In this document: positions 1 to 10,258 of the stretch, in pieces
Numbering within the stretch: position 1 is the stretch's first letter
Layout: the number at the start of each line of letters is the position of its first letter
Assembly (NCBI GenBank): GCA_963921795.1
Contig: OY997651.1
Coordinates: 54,696,018 to 54,760,017, forward strand
Reading direction: 5' to 3'
From: Nannobrachium achirus
Taxonomy: Eukaryota > Chordata > Actinopteri > Myctophiformes > Myctophidae
Length of the DNA stretch: 64,000 nucleotides
Translations under genes and position numbers: made by a program
The notes under the pieces: model-generated
What the model was told of the DNA's origin: nothing
The model's input: only the letters and a program-made list of their open reading frames with translations
The model's database searches: none

Positions 1-360
1 TACCTATGTGGACGTACTAAAGAAAGATGCTGGGGCAGAAAGCACAAATGAGCTGGCCAGATGTACAGTTGTGCTCGTAACATTAAAGATTCACATTCTT
101 CCGTGGACGCATCGATTACCGTAAAAACACACCTACAGGGGCTGCATTATGACGTTGAGAATCACTTCACTGCTGTCCCTGGTACTTTGTCATCACAATC
201 TGGGAATTGTGCTGAAGATGCCAGGAAGGAATATACTACGGCAATGTGCAGAACAATAACATAGAAAACAACCACTTAACCAAAAATCTGTCTTTTTAAA
301 GCATCTATACACCCGGTTCCCAGAGAATTTACTGTAGCATTATCTGTGGGACACTTCCGG
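1..360. other. no recognisable gene
   Basis: A 67-codon open frame lies here but has no recognisable domain or splice context. I see no repeat family that I can name in this stretch. Confidence 0.4.
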
Positions 361-365
361 AGAAC

Positions 366-425
366 AGCAGACATACAAGCTCATGTCGCGTCGCAGATGC
401 AACCGTTGTGAGCTTGTAGATCATT
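366..425. repeat. palindromic hairpin repeat, subfamily A, degraded
   Basis: The left arm contains ACATACAAGCTCATGTCGC and the right arm CGTTGTGAGCTTGTAGATC. These are the two conserved arms of the hairpin family found throughout the window, here with a partly mismatched loop. Confidence 0.7.
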
Positions 426-649
426 CACGGCTGCGACGCCGGAAACTGCCGCACAACTTCTGCGCAATGGACGACGGGACGTGGGAAAGTTGTGGATACA
501 AACACATTTGACCCCGATGACTAATAGTGGACTGTCCAACTGAGGAGTCTGCCCTGTGCCCTATTTAAAACACATTCCACTCTAAGATGTGGGGTGACTG
601 GGGTCTACGTCAATTACCTTAAATACAATCTAATCAGAATGAGCTTTGT

Positions 650-1190
650 CACATCACTGTTTACAGAAGTAAAGAAGAATAGGTTATAGCAGAACTACTC
701 TGTTAAAAGTAAAAGTTTGGAATTTAAAAATGTACTTGAGCAAAAGTACAAAAGTATTGGCATCAAAATGTAGGCTACTTCAAGTACAAAAACACAAAGT
801 ACTCATTATGCAGAATGTACTATTTTAAGTTTATAAAAGATTTAAGTGTGTAAAAATCTTTTGAAAATAGCAGATCTACGAGCTCACAATGTGTCGCATC
901 AAGATGCATTGTGAGCTTGTTGATGTTATTTTCAAATGGCCAAAATGTATATAGGGTTGTGTGGTTAATGTATGTTTTGTAATAATAATAAAATGTACAA
1001 AGTAACTAGTAACTAACGTTTTCAAATACATGTAGTGGAGTGAAAGTACAATATTTGGATCCGAGATGTAGTGGATTAGGAGTAAAATAATTTAAAATAC
1101 TCAAGTAAAGTACAAAATTCTACAAATATCTCAAAATTGTATATAGGGACAGTACTTTAAGTAAATATACCTAGTTACTTTACACCAGTG
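650..1190 (+). mobile_element. hAT-like MITE rich in 'AAAGTAC' motifs, carrying a palindrome
   Basis: The sequence matches the better-bounded copy at 21401-21993 (AGTACTTGAGTAAAAG, TTTGGATCCGAGATGTAG) and ends in TTTACACCAGTGG, which resembles a CAGTGGTGTAAAG terminal repeat read backwards. The left end is not clear. A subfamily A palindrome (862-935) sits in its middle. Confidence 0.55.
862..935. repeat. palindromic hairpin repeat, subfamily A
   Basis: Arms GAAAATAGCAGATCTACGAG and the inverted CTTGTTGATGTTATTTTC flank a short loop. The inner arms CACAATG and CATTGTG remain complementary. Confidence 0.8.
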
Positions 1191-1539
1191 GATGACTGAC
1201 ACTTCTATGATGATAGTATGGATGGTTAAACATTTCTGGGGTGAGTGATAGAATTCCACAGGTCACCACTTTCTGTGCAGCGCCCCAGCCCAACAACAAG
1301 CTGCATTCAAGCACATAATGTCCCTAAATGGACACGCAGTAACGTTAAAGCATTAAGTGTAACTGTGTGTAATTGTTGCCTTGCTTGGTCAGCTAGCTGC
1401 TTAGCTAGTAGATGGGATTTATGGCTCTTTGAAGTGAGCCGGATCTCTGGGATCCGTTCCTTTCAAAGAGCCGCTCAAAAGACTCATTCTAGTTACTGGT
1501 TACTTTGTAGATTTTGATTATAATTACAAATAACTTCAA

Positions 1540-1887
1540 CCCTATGTACATTTTATTTCGGACATATATAGCCTAGGTGCATACGCATACCTGCCATTTG
1601 AAAATAGCCGATCTACAAGCTCAGTTGCGACGCATTGTGAGCTTGTAGATCGGCTATTTTCAAATGATTTGTTCAACATTTTATTCTTTGGAAACCCTGT
1701 GAAGCAGGACATTCTGCATGATGAGTAGTACTTTCTACTATTAATACTTTTAATTACATTTTGATACCAATAGGCTATTGTACTTTTATAAGTGCATTAA
1801 CATTCCAAACTTCTACTTGTGGCAGAGTATTTCCACATTGCAGCATCGATACTTTTAGTAAGAAATTGAGTACTTTTCCCACCACTG
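1540..1887 (-). mobile_element. hAT-like MITE, inverted copy of the 650-1190 family
   Basis: Read on the minus strand it repeats the 'AAAGTAC' motif set and ends at 1887 in CCACCACTG, the complement of CAGTGGTGG. It contains the perfect palindrome 1595-1666. Confidence 0.5.
1595..1666. repeat. palindromic hairpin repeat, subfamily A, perfect 29-bp arms
   Basis: The arm starting CATTTGAAAATAGCCGATCT is repeated in exact inverse orientation 14 bp further on. This is one of the cleanest copies of the family in the window. Confidence 0.9.
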
Positions 1888-2122
1888 TTCATTTAGAAAG
1901 GAACGGCTCCCTGCTGTGAACAGGATCCCATCGTTCATTTCAAAGAGCCGTTCAAAAGACTCGATTCGTTCTTGAACGTCCCACCTCTACAAGCTAGCTA
2001 GCTAGCAAGCAAGCATGACACCCATGCAGCACACACAAACAGCGTATAAACTTCAAGTCATTCGTCTATGCTCCGCCGTCTGCTAACCCATCTTTGGCCC
2101 CCGAGAAAGCGTTAATACGCAC

Positions 2123-2203
2123 CACGAATATTGCTTCGGGGATTCCCAAGTGCTTTTTCTTGGTCGCCTGGACGGCATTGCTGTTTTCTATGGTCGTCGC
2201 CAT
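2123..2203 (-). CDS. vbp1: prefoldin subunit 3 (VBP1), first coding exon
   Basis: VBP1 is the alpha-type prefoldin subunit 3 of the cytosolic prefoldin chaperone, which delivers unfolded actin and tubulin to the TRiC/CCT chaperonin. The exon encodes 27 residues beginning MATTIENS and ending KKKHLGIPEAIFV; the HLGIPEA(V/I)FV stretch is diagnostic of VBP1 N-termini. The ATG at 2203-2201 was chosen because the family homology begins just after it. The exon ends on a codon boundary at GTG followed by the donor GTGCGT, and the next expected residues (EDVDSF) are absent, which fits an intron. No later vbp1 exon was found in the 2.1 kb left to the window edge, so the gene must continue outside or be broken there. 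The upstream sequence is GC-rich with a CCAAT box and an X-box, as expected for a live promoter. Confidence 0.85.
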
Positions 2204-2300
2204 CTTGGAGAGAAACCAACTCCTTCCTTCTTTGCCGTGCAAGTGCAACTGAAGGCGTTGTGCGGGTCCCATGCTCTGGAGGGACGGGCAGCGGCGCTGT

Positions 2301-2330
2301 GATTGGCTAGGGTCGGTTGCTAGGCAACCG
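2301..2330 (-). promoter_or_regulatory. vbp1 promoter elements: CCAAT box and palindromic X-box (RFX-type)
   Basis: GATTGG (inverted CCAAT) at 2301-2306 is followed by the 17-bp palindrome CGGTTGCTAGGCAACCG at 2314-2330. The palindrome matches the RFX-family X-box consensus (GTTGCnnnGCAAC). Both lie about 100 bp upstream of the vbp1 ATG. Binding itself is inferred. Confidence 0.6.
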
Positions 2331-2384
2331 TTGGTCTCTTCGGCTGCGTTTGTGCGTGTGGGTTTCCCAACTGGTCTGAGGCCT

Positions 2385-3075
2385 TATTGATTGAAGACTT
2401 TATTAGAAGTTTGCATAGGAAAAGGTACAGTTTCATGACGGTACAGTTCACTGGTACAAGGTCTACTAAAAGGAGATCCATGAAAAGACTAAGCTTATTT
2501 CCACAGGAAACCATTTAAGTATCTCATATAACATTGAATGACAGACGAATAGAACAGTAGGCTACTATGCAGTAGATATGTAAAGAAAAGAAAAATGAGA
2601 GAACAAAAAAAAAGAGTCTAAATAAACAGTAAGTATATACAAAGAAGGGGCAGGGGAGGGTAGGGTTGGGCTAGGTTAGTTTTTTTTTACCAGTTGCGAA
2701 CGGCTGCTGCCTGTAAGTGGTTTTTCAGGGCAATTTTAAAGGATGCTAGTGATCCACACTCCTTTATGGCCTTTGGTAAGGCATTCCACATTTTGGTGGT
2801 ATAGCAGAAAAAAGAGTTTGACCCTTTGTTGGTTTTGACTCTGGGTTGAAAGTGATCTGTGGCGCTGCCTCTGGTGTTGTAATTATGGACATCCTTAACT
2901 CTTATACTGCTTTGAACGTTCCTGTTCGCCCCAATTCTTGAGGTCGAGTAGGGCCAATACGGCCGTTCGTTCGTTTGATGTTTTTTATGGATTATGATAA
3001 AAGACGTCCTTGCGCAACTTTTGAATGCATAATTGGTCGTCGGTCGTTTTGAGGACAGCCGGAAACCGTTCATAA
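2385..3075 (-). mobile_element. L2-type LINE, 3' end
   Basis: The minus strand encodes the typical C-terminal tail of L2/CR1-group reverse transcriptases: YNTRGS, then SFFCYTTKMWNALPKAIKEC and SFKIALKNHL, ending in a stop at about 2687. A 3' untranslated tail ends with an AATAAAG signal near 2400. Only the last ~120 codons are present, so this is a 5'-truncated insertion. A related fragment lies at 63005-63330 on the plus strand. Confidence 0.75.
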
Positions 3076-3141
3076 AAAAAAAAAGTAAACAGACTGTCCT
3101 GGCTCCGCCTGCCCAGAGCGACTCTGCGCCTTCCTAGCTGC

Positions 3142-3316
3142 CAGGGGCGTCAATTGGGTATGGCAGGGGTATGCAGCTGCCATACCTTGACAGGGGGAAA
3201 TAATAAAAATGTACTTTTCATCGTGCCTGTTGCTAAGGTATGGCAACATGACTGGTGTCTTCACCAGACACCAGTCATGTTGCCATACCTTAGCTTGTTC
3301 TGAACTGACGCCACTG
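3142..3316. mobile_element. 175-bp hAT-type MITE with perfect 8-bp target duplication
   Basis: The ends are CAGGGGCGTCAATTGG and CTGACGCCACTG. The flanks CTAGCTGC (3134-3141) and CTAGCTGC (3317-3324) are identical 8-bp direct repeats, the hAT signature. Inside lies a near-perfect 56-bp palindrome (3236-3291) built on GGTATGGCAACATGACTGGT. Confidence 0.85.
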
Positions 3317-3743
3317 CTAGCTGCTAGCAGCCTTGTGGGACTATATTGTTTTATGCATCGGGCTGTTAGTAGAGAAAGAGAGAGAGAAACGTTGGTAAAA
3401 GCGATCATTTTGTCGGAAATCAGTTGTTTTATAGTATTAGTAGTATAGTAATTGTAGTAGGTAGTAGTATTTAGCAGTACTAGAATATTGAGATGTATTA
3501 GGCCAACTCAGCCTCAACTTGCTGGTATCATTCCGCCGAAGTGCGACCCTCCCCCCCTGGCCGGAGCAGCAGCCAGCAGCAGAGCAGATCCACGGATAGA
3601 AACAAACTTTGTTAGAATTAGGATTACAAACCTACCCGCGTTGGTGACTCAGGACCAGGCAGCGCCCACGAATGGTGGTGGTGGTCGTGATGATGATCAT
3701 GATGATGATGATGATGAAGAAGAGAAAAAGATCACTGTAGCCG

Positions 3744-4031
3744 TTGGTATTGAAGATAAAAAGATTGAAGATGGTGCCAGTCGCGAAGAACCGGGGTCCA
3801 GAAGTGGATCAAGAGCCTCGTGATATTGTGGAAACCGATCCCGACGGAGCTCGACCCCCGTGTAGGATGGATCCCCCCGCCCGGGGGCTCACATCGCCGC
3901 AGCAGCAGAGACCCATGTACCGCCGCCACCGCCGCGAAGAGACAGACGAACTGGGCGATTTGGCCAATGAAGAATGGCTTCCGCGTAGAGACCCCTCGGA
4001 GAACAGAGGCCACGATTCTACTGTCCAAAGT
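3744..4031 (+). other. possible coding exon of unknown gene
   Basis: An open frame from the ATG at 3744 has an unusually protein-like composition (...EETDELGDLANEEWLPRR...) and runs into a fair splice donor, CCAAAGTAAGA, at about 4031. Upstream are (GAT)n acidic codons in another frame. A matching acceptor exists at 5507. I do not recognise the protein, the frame is not confirmed by any family, and GC-rich repeats could give the same appearance. Confidence 0.22.
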
Positions 4032-4743
4032 AAGACTTCCAATCCAGTGCATGTATGTATTGTATAGTTGTATACTGTATATAGTTGTATACTGTGTGAT
4101 AACAGAGCATCCGTGTGGAACTGGAAGCCTAGGATGGGGGGATGGTCAGTGATCAGTGAGATAGGGTAACGGTTTTCCATTGCGACGTGTTGCCACTCCG
4201 ACATTGGGATCCGGTCTAGAGCCCGCCTACTGCATCCGGCTATTTACACGTACACATACATGCAAGAAATGTTTCCGTATCCGGACCGGATCAGTAACTT
4301 GATCCAAGCAGTTAGGATCCACGTGCTTGGTTTGTTTTTGTCGCTACTCAGGACACACGTGGAGTTCCTATCACGCGCGTGCACGTACCGCGTGTAGTGT
4401 ACGTGCACTGCACAGCCTACTAGGATTATTGCCAGACCCATGAAATGGGTAGGCCTACATAAGCAAATGTCGGTCTGTCCGGGTTTTCTATATAAAGGGT
4501 ATATATGATGATGACATGATGATGACATGCCTACAAAAGGCATGATGTCATAAATGATGATGACAGACAGGGGGTCTGGCACAACCAGGTTGACCTGGTC
4601 TAGTTTGATGGGAATTTAGGATTTATTGGCTTAGTTTGTGTGTGCGTGCGTACGATGCCTGTGTGTGTGAGAGAGAGGGAGAGGTTTCTTTTTATCGTCA
4701 TCATCATCATCATCATCATCATCATCAGTAGCTGATGATGTAG

Positions 4744-4960
4744 CTTTTCAGTTCAATTCAAAGGAGCTTTATTGGCATGAGAAAACATACGTTTACATTG
4801 CCAAAGCAAGTGTTACAAATAAAAACTGTTGAAAATGGGGAACATATATACAGTTGGAGGGAGTACAGCTTTGTGTAAACAGAGCTATGTTGCATTGTGA
4901 CATTTTATATAGGTATACAGGGTATAAAGGGAATTTCACTGTGACAGTAAATGCATGGTA
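4744..4960 (-). mobile_element. LINE 3' tail
   Basis: On the minus strand the sequence reads ...TTTGGCAATGTAAACGTATG...CTCATGCCAATAAAGCTCC and ends in TTGAATTGAA units. The same tail occurs on the plus strand at 38560-38975. Only the 3' untranslated end is present. Confidence 0.5.
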
Positions 4961-5164
4961 ACTATTTACTATAACTGCATTTTATGTTATATATGAACTT
5001 ATTGTAAGTCATTTGCTAAATGTCAAAATTGTAAATTGATTTGTTTAGATATAAACTATTTGATATTTTCCTGGCTATGATTTTAGATGATGAGTCGACG
5101 ATGATGATGAGCCTACTTCTTCATTTCCACATCGTGGAAAAACAAACTTTTTTCTGTAAATCAG

Positions 5165-5258
5165 ACTTAGCACCATGCACATGCTCACATAGACATCAAA
5201 GGGGGCTTGAGCCCCTGCCCTTTTATCCATCTGTAAAAAGTGCCCTCTCCAGACCATG
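5165..5258. repeat. dispersed repeat D
   Basis: The block AGGGGGCTTGAGCCCCTGCC plus AAAAAGTGCCCTCTCCAGACC recurs at 32790-32880 and, inverted, at 19525-19612. In the 19-kb and 33-kb regions a subfamily C palindrome lies nearby, so these may be parts of one larger element. Confidence 0.6.
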
Positions 5259-5277
5259 AATGCTGTTTTTACATAAT

Positions 5278-5280
<3 letters not shown>

Positions 5281-5323
<43 letters not shown>
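5281..5323. repeat. (TA)n microsatellite
   Basis: About 21 uninterrupted TA units. Confidence 0.95.
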
Positions 5324-5327
<4 letters not shown>

Positions 5328-5335
5328 GTGGTAAG

Positions 5336-5478
5336 CAGGAAGTGCATAGAATGTTAGAGAGGCAGGGGTTGACATTTCTAAAACGGCCTTTTGATGAAAA
5401 TAGTAGGCCCCCAACCTCCACGCATTCTGCTGTGACGCGTTGTGAGCTTGAAGGTGTACTATTTTTCATGTATTTTAT
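5336..5478. repeat. palindromic hairpin repeat, subfamily C, degraded, with flanks
   Basis: GAATGTTAGAGAGGCAGGGG, then ACGGCCTTTTGATGAAAATA, then GACGCGTTGTGAGCTTGAAGG match the context of the intact subfamily C copy at 18945-19100. The left arm is eroded. Confidence 0.5.
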
Positions 5479-5507
5479 AGTAATTATGTATTTGTATAAT
5501 TTACAGA

Positions 5508-5611
5508 TCGACCATGGGCTCGTGTACGAGTTCAGCAGACCCGGTGGAGCCCTTCCGGAGGAGCCTGGCTGGAGTGAAACAGAATGGAGCCCCAGGCCCT
5601 GTGCAGGCTGA
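5508..5611 (+). other. possible 3' exon of unknown gene
   Basis: A good acceptor (TTTGTATAATTTACAG) precedes a GC-rich stretch that is open in all three frames to stops at 5574, 5611 and 5614. Spliced after the donor near 4031 it would add about 23 residues. No family supports any of the frames. Confidence 0.2.
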
Positions 5612-6280
5612 ATGACACACACGCACGCACGCACGCACGCACGCACGCACACACACATATACACTCTGTACTGTAGACATGTAGTGTCACAGTAGTGTCA
5701 CAGTGAGATAAAGAGAACCCTGAAAGCTGAAGCAGGATTCAGGCTGAAGCTCATGTCACTGTGTCAATGTTCTGCACTGCTCTTACTACTGCTCTTACTT
5801 CTCTTACACACTAAAAGTGTGTAAAAAGACACTTTTTCTTGTTTTTATTTTTTTGAATTTGTTTGTAAACAACCACTGATCATAGGTGTGATGTTACTGA
5901 AGCCAACAATAAAAGGCTAAAGAGAGATTTCTGCCTGAAAATGTATTCTTCACAAAAATGCATTTTTCTCAGCTTTATGTTCTCAAAGAGCTGTTTTTAG
6001 GCCACATTCTGCAGCTTCTAGCTAATGAACAGAACAAGATAAAAACTCGAAATCTTTTTCTGTTGCAAAGTAGACATTCTATTCTTCGTTGCCATATAAT
6101 TGTTGTCTTTATAGTCAAAACCAAATTTCTCCAGTAGGCCTTCAAAGATGAGCGACAATTCTCAATTTAGCTGGCAGTGGATTGAGCTTTTTGTTCAATT
6201 ATGTGGCAGTAAAAGAGTTAATGTTCATTTGGGTCTCCATCTGGAATCAATGGGGGTACATTTCTAACATCACGTCACCA
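5600..6280. other. no gene seen
   Basis: It holds an (ACGC)n/(AC)n tract at 5617-5656 and AT-rich unique-looking sequence, with no convincing coding frame. Confidence 0.5.
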
Positions 6281-6286
6281 GTGGCA

Positions 6287-6651
6287 TACCTGCCAACCTC
6301 AGACCATCAGAAAACAGGAGATCTCAGACACCTTTCAACAAAAAGAACGATCCGTATGGCCCTGGTGATTTGCATATCAAATAGCCAAGGAACTATAATG
6401 GCTGTGGCTGCATGCTTATCACACTAAAAGTGTGAAATCCCCCCAAAACAGGGGAAATGCTGCTGCAGGCTAAATGAACAGGAAAAAAATGAACAGGAGA
6501 CTACTTCCAAAGCCAGGAGGGTTGGCCGGTATGAAAAAGGGTGAAAATCCCCCAAAAAAGGAGAAAGAAATCTCCTGTTTTGGGGGACATTCTGGAACAG
6601 GAGACAAATAACAGGAGACTTCTTCCAAAAACAGGAGGGTTGGCAGGTATC
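6287..6651. mobile_element. ~365-bp MITE with inverted ends
   Basis: The left end is GCATACCTGCCAACCTC and the right end AGGGTTGGCAGGTATC, an inverted pair. Internal blocks 'AACAGGAGA' and 'CCCCCAAAACAGG' are repeated in both orientations. No protein is encoded. Confidence 0.65.
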
Positions 6652-7269
6652 AATGTAGTTCACCCCTAACCTCGCGTTTACAACAGACCGTTGATCCGTT
6701 CTAAGCGGAAACCACAAGCAGAATAAGCGGCATGCCGGCGTCGCTTTGTTTTGTTTCCCCAATCTCTATTAAAATGCTCGAGTAGCCTAGTGTAGTCTTG
6801 CCAGTCGCTACGAGTTGGACTAAAAGATGCATGTACCAAACACATTTTCCGAAAGCAAAACTACACCGCATCAAGGGGTTTATTAGGTAGGCCCTAAAAG
6901 TATGTCCTTGAGTGCAGGGGAATATTTTGGGTTAAAACTGAATCCGGTTTGATAGTTCGGGCCAAAGTTTAGTCCGTCTAGGACTACAACATGACGTAGA
7001 GGGGTTTCCGCTCCCGACCGGATCAAACCCCGAAAGTGAAGGGACCCTAGGCTAGTCACCCCCAAAATGACTTTTTCTATTGATTAGTTACACCATGGAG
7101 ACTTGAGTTCAATTTTTGAGCGGTGGTTACACCGTCTCCTATACGTGGCCGTGTGTGTATGCGTCCGTGTGTGTGTGTGTGTGTGTGCGTGTCTGTATGT
7201 AGCCTACAGTACCTTTTGTGACCACACATGTTAAGGGAGGGGCGCTGTTGTTCAGGCCAGGCCAGGCCA

Positions 7270-7271
<2 letters not shown>

Positions 7272-7348
<77 letters not shown>
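7272..7348. repeat. (AC)n microsatellite
   Basis: About 38 AC units. Cysteine/valine-repeat open frames on the minus strand here are microsatellite artefacts. Confidence 0.95.
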
Positions 7349-7349
<1 letters not shown>

Positions 7350-7467
7350 ACCGCTCAGTTCACACGGGTGTGATTTTTCTTTTTTGTATTTGTCACATTC
7401 CTAAGACAAAAAAATAAATAAGTACATTTACCCCCATTGATTCTGGATGGGGACCCACATGCATGGG

Positions 7468-7666
7468 TGATAGTGCATGCACAAATCCACTCTAGCCCAG
7501 GTGCTGGACAAACGGCAATACAAGAGAAAGACAGAGTCTGCAACACTGGTAATACTCAGCTCTGCTTTATTGCTTCAACGTTTCGATCCGTTTGGATCTT
7601 CTTCAGGAATAATACAGGGAAATGGGTGTGTGTCCTTATAAAGACTAGCTTCCACAATGATTGGCT
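7468..7666 (-). mobile_element. Penelope-like element terminal fragment with 16-bp flanking duplication
   Basis: GACCCACATGCATGGG occurs at both 7452-7467 and 7667-7682, bounding a 199-bp insertion. The insert contains a hammerhead-like core (7576-7606) on the minus strand and shares more than 100 bp with the insertion at 56880-57039 (CACAAATCCACTCTAG, GGTGCTGGACAAACGGCAAT). Confidence 0.7.
7576..7606 (-). ncRNA. hammerhead-ribozyme-like core of a Penelope-like element
   Basis: On the minus strand CTGAAGA (matching CUGANGA) is followed by a stem GATCC/GGATC and then GAAAC, the three parts of the conserved hammerhead core. Hammerhead motifs are known in Penelope-like terminal repeats. Stems I and III were not verified, so activity is inferred. 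Confidence 0.5.
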
Positions 7667-7929
7667 GACCCACATGCATGGGCATGTGGTCAATGGGTGT
7701 AAATTTAGGGTCAAGGGTCAAGTACATTTACCCCATAGATTCTCACAGAAATGCATTTGGGTCCCCACCCAGGGCCTTGTATTTGGGTCCCCATCCAGAA
7801 TCAATGGGGGTAAATTTACTATATTTTTTGTCTTAGGACAAATACAAAAAAATGTTGTTGAACTCAAGTCTCCAATGGTGTGATTTTGGGGGTGAACTAG
7901 TCCTTTAGGTTAGATGCAGAATAGATCCA

Positions 7930-8066
7930 AATTTAGAGTGAACATTTTAAACTAAAAATCTTTGCTTCTGGGGGGTCCCTGGAACAACATATTTTGAGAT
8001 GGGGGTCCGCGGCCAAATACATATCATTTTGGGGGTCCTTGACATGACAAAGTTTGAGAACCACTG
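7930..8066 (-). mobile_element. hAT-type MITE fragment ('CAGTGGTTCTCAAAC' end)
   Basis: The minus strand starts near CAGTGGTTCTCAAACTTTGT and continues with the GGACCCCCAAAATGATATG block. The same block begins the elements at 18271 and 27179. Confidence 0.65.
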
Positions 8067-8099
8067 TAGCAACATACGTTGTTTTTTTTTTTTTTTTTT

Positions 8100-8755
8100 T
8101 TTTTTAGAAAACGGTCGCAAGCATTATTTAACACATGGTGGGGGGGTTGTTCATATGTTAATTAAGGGGCGCAATGCGATGACATGCTATTATGAACCTT
8201 GACTTAAAAAAAACATACCGTTTAGAGGTGGTCAGACCAGCTTTTAAGCGCAAAAAGAAATCTTTATTTGGCAGGGCTGGAATTGATGGAGTTGTGGCTC
8301 AAAATGTAAGGCCTGAGCTGTGCGAGCAGACAGCTCAGATGCAGACAGCTCACTAGTATTGACCACAGCATCATGATCCATATCTCCCTCAATTCTCAAC
8401 CGATTCTTTTAATTAAAACATCCCCAGATTAGTTGGGATCCCGAATTTCTTTTCCGACACTAGCTGCTAGCGAAACATGAGGCCTGTGATGCGGCGTCCC
8501 CCACTCCAATTTCAATCCACGGGCCAGTGGTCCGTGGACCTCCAGGGATCCTTGAGGGGTTTCCACGTGGTCCAGCTAAATGACAGAGAGTTGGTTACCA
8601 AATGGACCCTGTTAGATCTTATAACTCCTGAGAGCGTAAAATGAAACCAGACGGACCGGTATAATGTTGGGACACTAGATGACACATTGTAACATAGCCC
8701 GGCTTTCATTGTAAGAACAACAACAAACAGTCCTTTAGAGCAGCTCTTAAGGCTC
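8100..8755. other. no gene seen
   Basis: Apart from a T-run at 8079-8104, this stretch shows no coding frame or repeat that I recognise. Confidence 0.4.
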
Positions 8756-8759
8756 TTAA

Positions 8760-9559
8760 AGGGATCCCTGGCCAATACGACGAATATGCCTTAAAGGAGT
8801 AGTTCACCCCCAAAATGACTTTTTTTTTTCTATTGATTACTCATGCCATGGAGAGTACAGTTCAATAATATTTTTTGGTTTTTGTCACATTCCTAAGACA
8901 AAAATTTGATTCGAGTAAATGTACCCCCATTGATTCCGGATCATCCGGAACGAATGGGGGTAAATTTATTGTTATCACATTTTTGTCTTAGGAATGTGAC
9001 AAAAAACTAAAAATATTATTGAACTCAAGTCTCCATGGCATGAGTAATCAATAGAAAAAATGTCATTTTGGGGGTGAACTACCCCTTTAATATACATTAT
9101 AATTGTCCTCTATAACTACTGTACATGTAAAATTAAAAACACCTTAAATATTGTATTTCTTCTAGAAATAGCTAATCTTTCACTCAATAGGGGAAATGCC
9201 CGTTGCAAGTTGATGATGTCATAAAACCATGTGTGGTCTATCCCTATGGAATTTATGGCATTCATGTGCAAAAAAAACCCATACACACATTTTAAATATT
9301 GATTTGATGCTCATATTAGCCATAGGAAGTATTAAGTTTGTTTTTATTTTCACATGCATGCCATAAATTCCATAGAGATTGATCACACGTGGTTTTATGA
9401 CATCATCAACTTGCGACAGGCATTTTCCCTATTGAGTGCAAGATTAGCTATTTCTAGAAGAAATAAAATATTTAAGGTGTTTTTAATTTTACATTGTAGT
9501 TATAGAGGACAATTATAATGTATATTAAGGCATATTTGTCGTATTAGCCAGGGTTCCCT
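8760..9559. mobile_element. palindromic TTAA-type element (outer)
   Basis: TTAA at 8756-8759 and 9560-9563 flanks the inverted ends AGGGATCCCTGGCCAATACG and TATTAGCCAGGGTTCCCT. Beyond the inner insertion the arms continue for more than 200 bp (for example TATACATTATAATTGTCCTC, mirrored near 9505-9525), leaving a short spacer around 9290-9330. The left arm is interrupted by the inner MITE at its own TTAA. Confidence 0.85.
8795..9086. mobile_element. 292-bp TTAA-type MITE nested in the outer element
   Basis: The ends are AGGAGTAGTTCACCCCCAAA and the near-exact inverse TTTGGGGGTGAACTACCCCT. TTAA flanks both sides (8791-8794 and 9087-9090). The uninterrupted right arm of the outer element shows one TTAA at this site, so target duplication is directly visible. 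The TTAA target suggests piggyBac-type mobilisation. Relatives lie at 7057-7906, 25425-25855 and 32459-32714. Confidence 0.9.
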
Positions 9560-9569
9560 TTAAGGGATT

Positions 9570-9930
9570 GACAGCCGCCACGTTGATTGGTTGGATTAAA
9601 TTAACGGCCAGACACGCCCAAGACTAATTCAGGGTCTTTCGCCTACATCACCTTCCCGTTGTGCGCACAATACCACACTCATAACAGAAAGATGGTAATT
9701 ATTCACGCCTCCACCTCATTATTCTCAAGGTGGAATCTCCTTAAGAACTTATTTTTTTAACGCCAACGTAACGTCAATAGGGCCCACATGTCTTCTGTAT
9801 CAGTCTCATGTGGTCTATGATGTCATTTTTGCATTCTCCCATTCAAGTCAATGGAGAAATAAAAAATAAAATTACTCACTAATCAGTAATCACAAATAAA
9901 TGAATATATAAATAAACTATATAATCTATC
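9570..9930. other. no gene seen
   Basis: AT-rich sequence without a coding frame or a repeat that I can name. Confidence 0.4.
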
Positions 9931-9954
9931 TCTTAGCACCCAGATGTGTCCTGA

Positions 9955-9966
9955 TGAAGCCAGGAC

Positions 9967-10017
<51 letters not shown>

Positions 10018-10181
10018 CCTTTATTATCCCAAGGGGGGAAATCAGTTGCCCAGAGGCAGCACAGCAGTATAAGGTTATTTACAAAGTTACAGAGAAGTAA
10101 GTAAAAAAGATAAAAGAAAAACAAGAACAGAGTACAGTAAAAGAGCAAGGTACACCAAGAGAGGGAACAAATAATATATAA

Positions 10182-10258
<77 letters not shown>

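Larger units (their letters stand above)
7057..7906. mobile_element. TTAA-type MITE split by a microsatellite and a Penelope-like insertion
   Basis: The ends CACCCCCAAAATGACTTTTT and its inverse (GATTTTGGGGGTGAACTAGT) match the intact copy at 8795-9086. The inner blocks TTGATTCTGGATGGGGACCC and ATCCAGAATCAATGGGGGTA are inverted to each other. It has been expanded by an (AC)n tract at 7272-7348 and by the 199-bp insertion 7468-7666. Confidence 0.7.

Noticed and set aside
9948-9970. CCTGATGAAGCCAGGACAT as a hammerhead core
   Set aside because: CTGATGA is present, but no GAAA partner follows at hammerhead spacing before the TAGA repeat.
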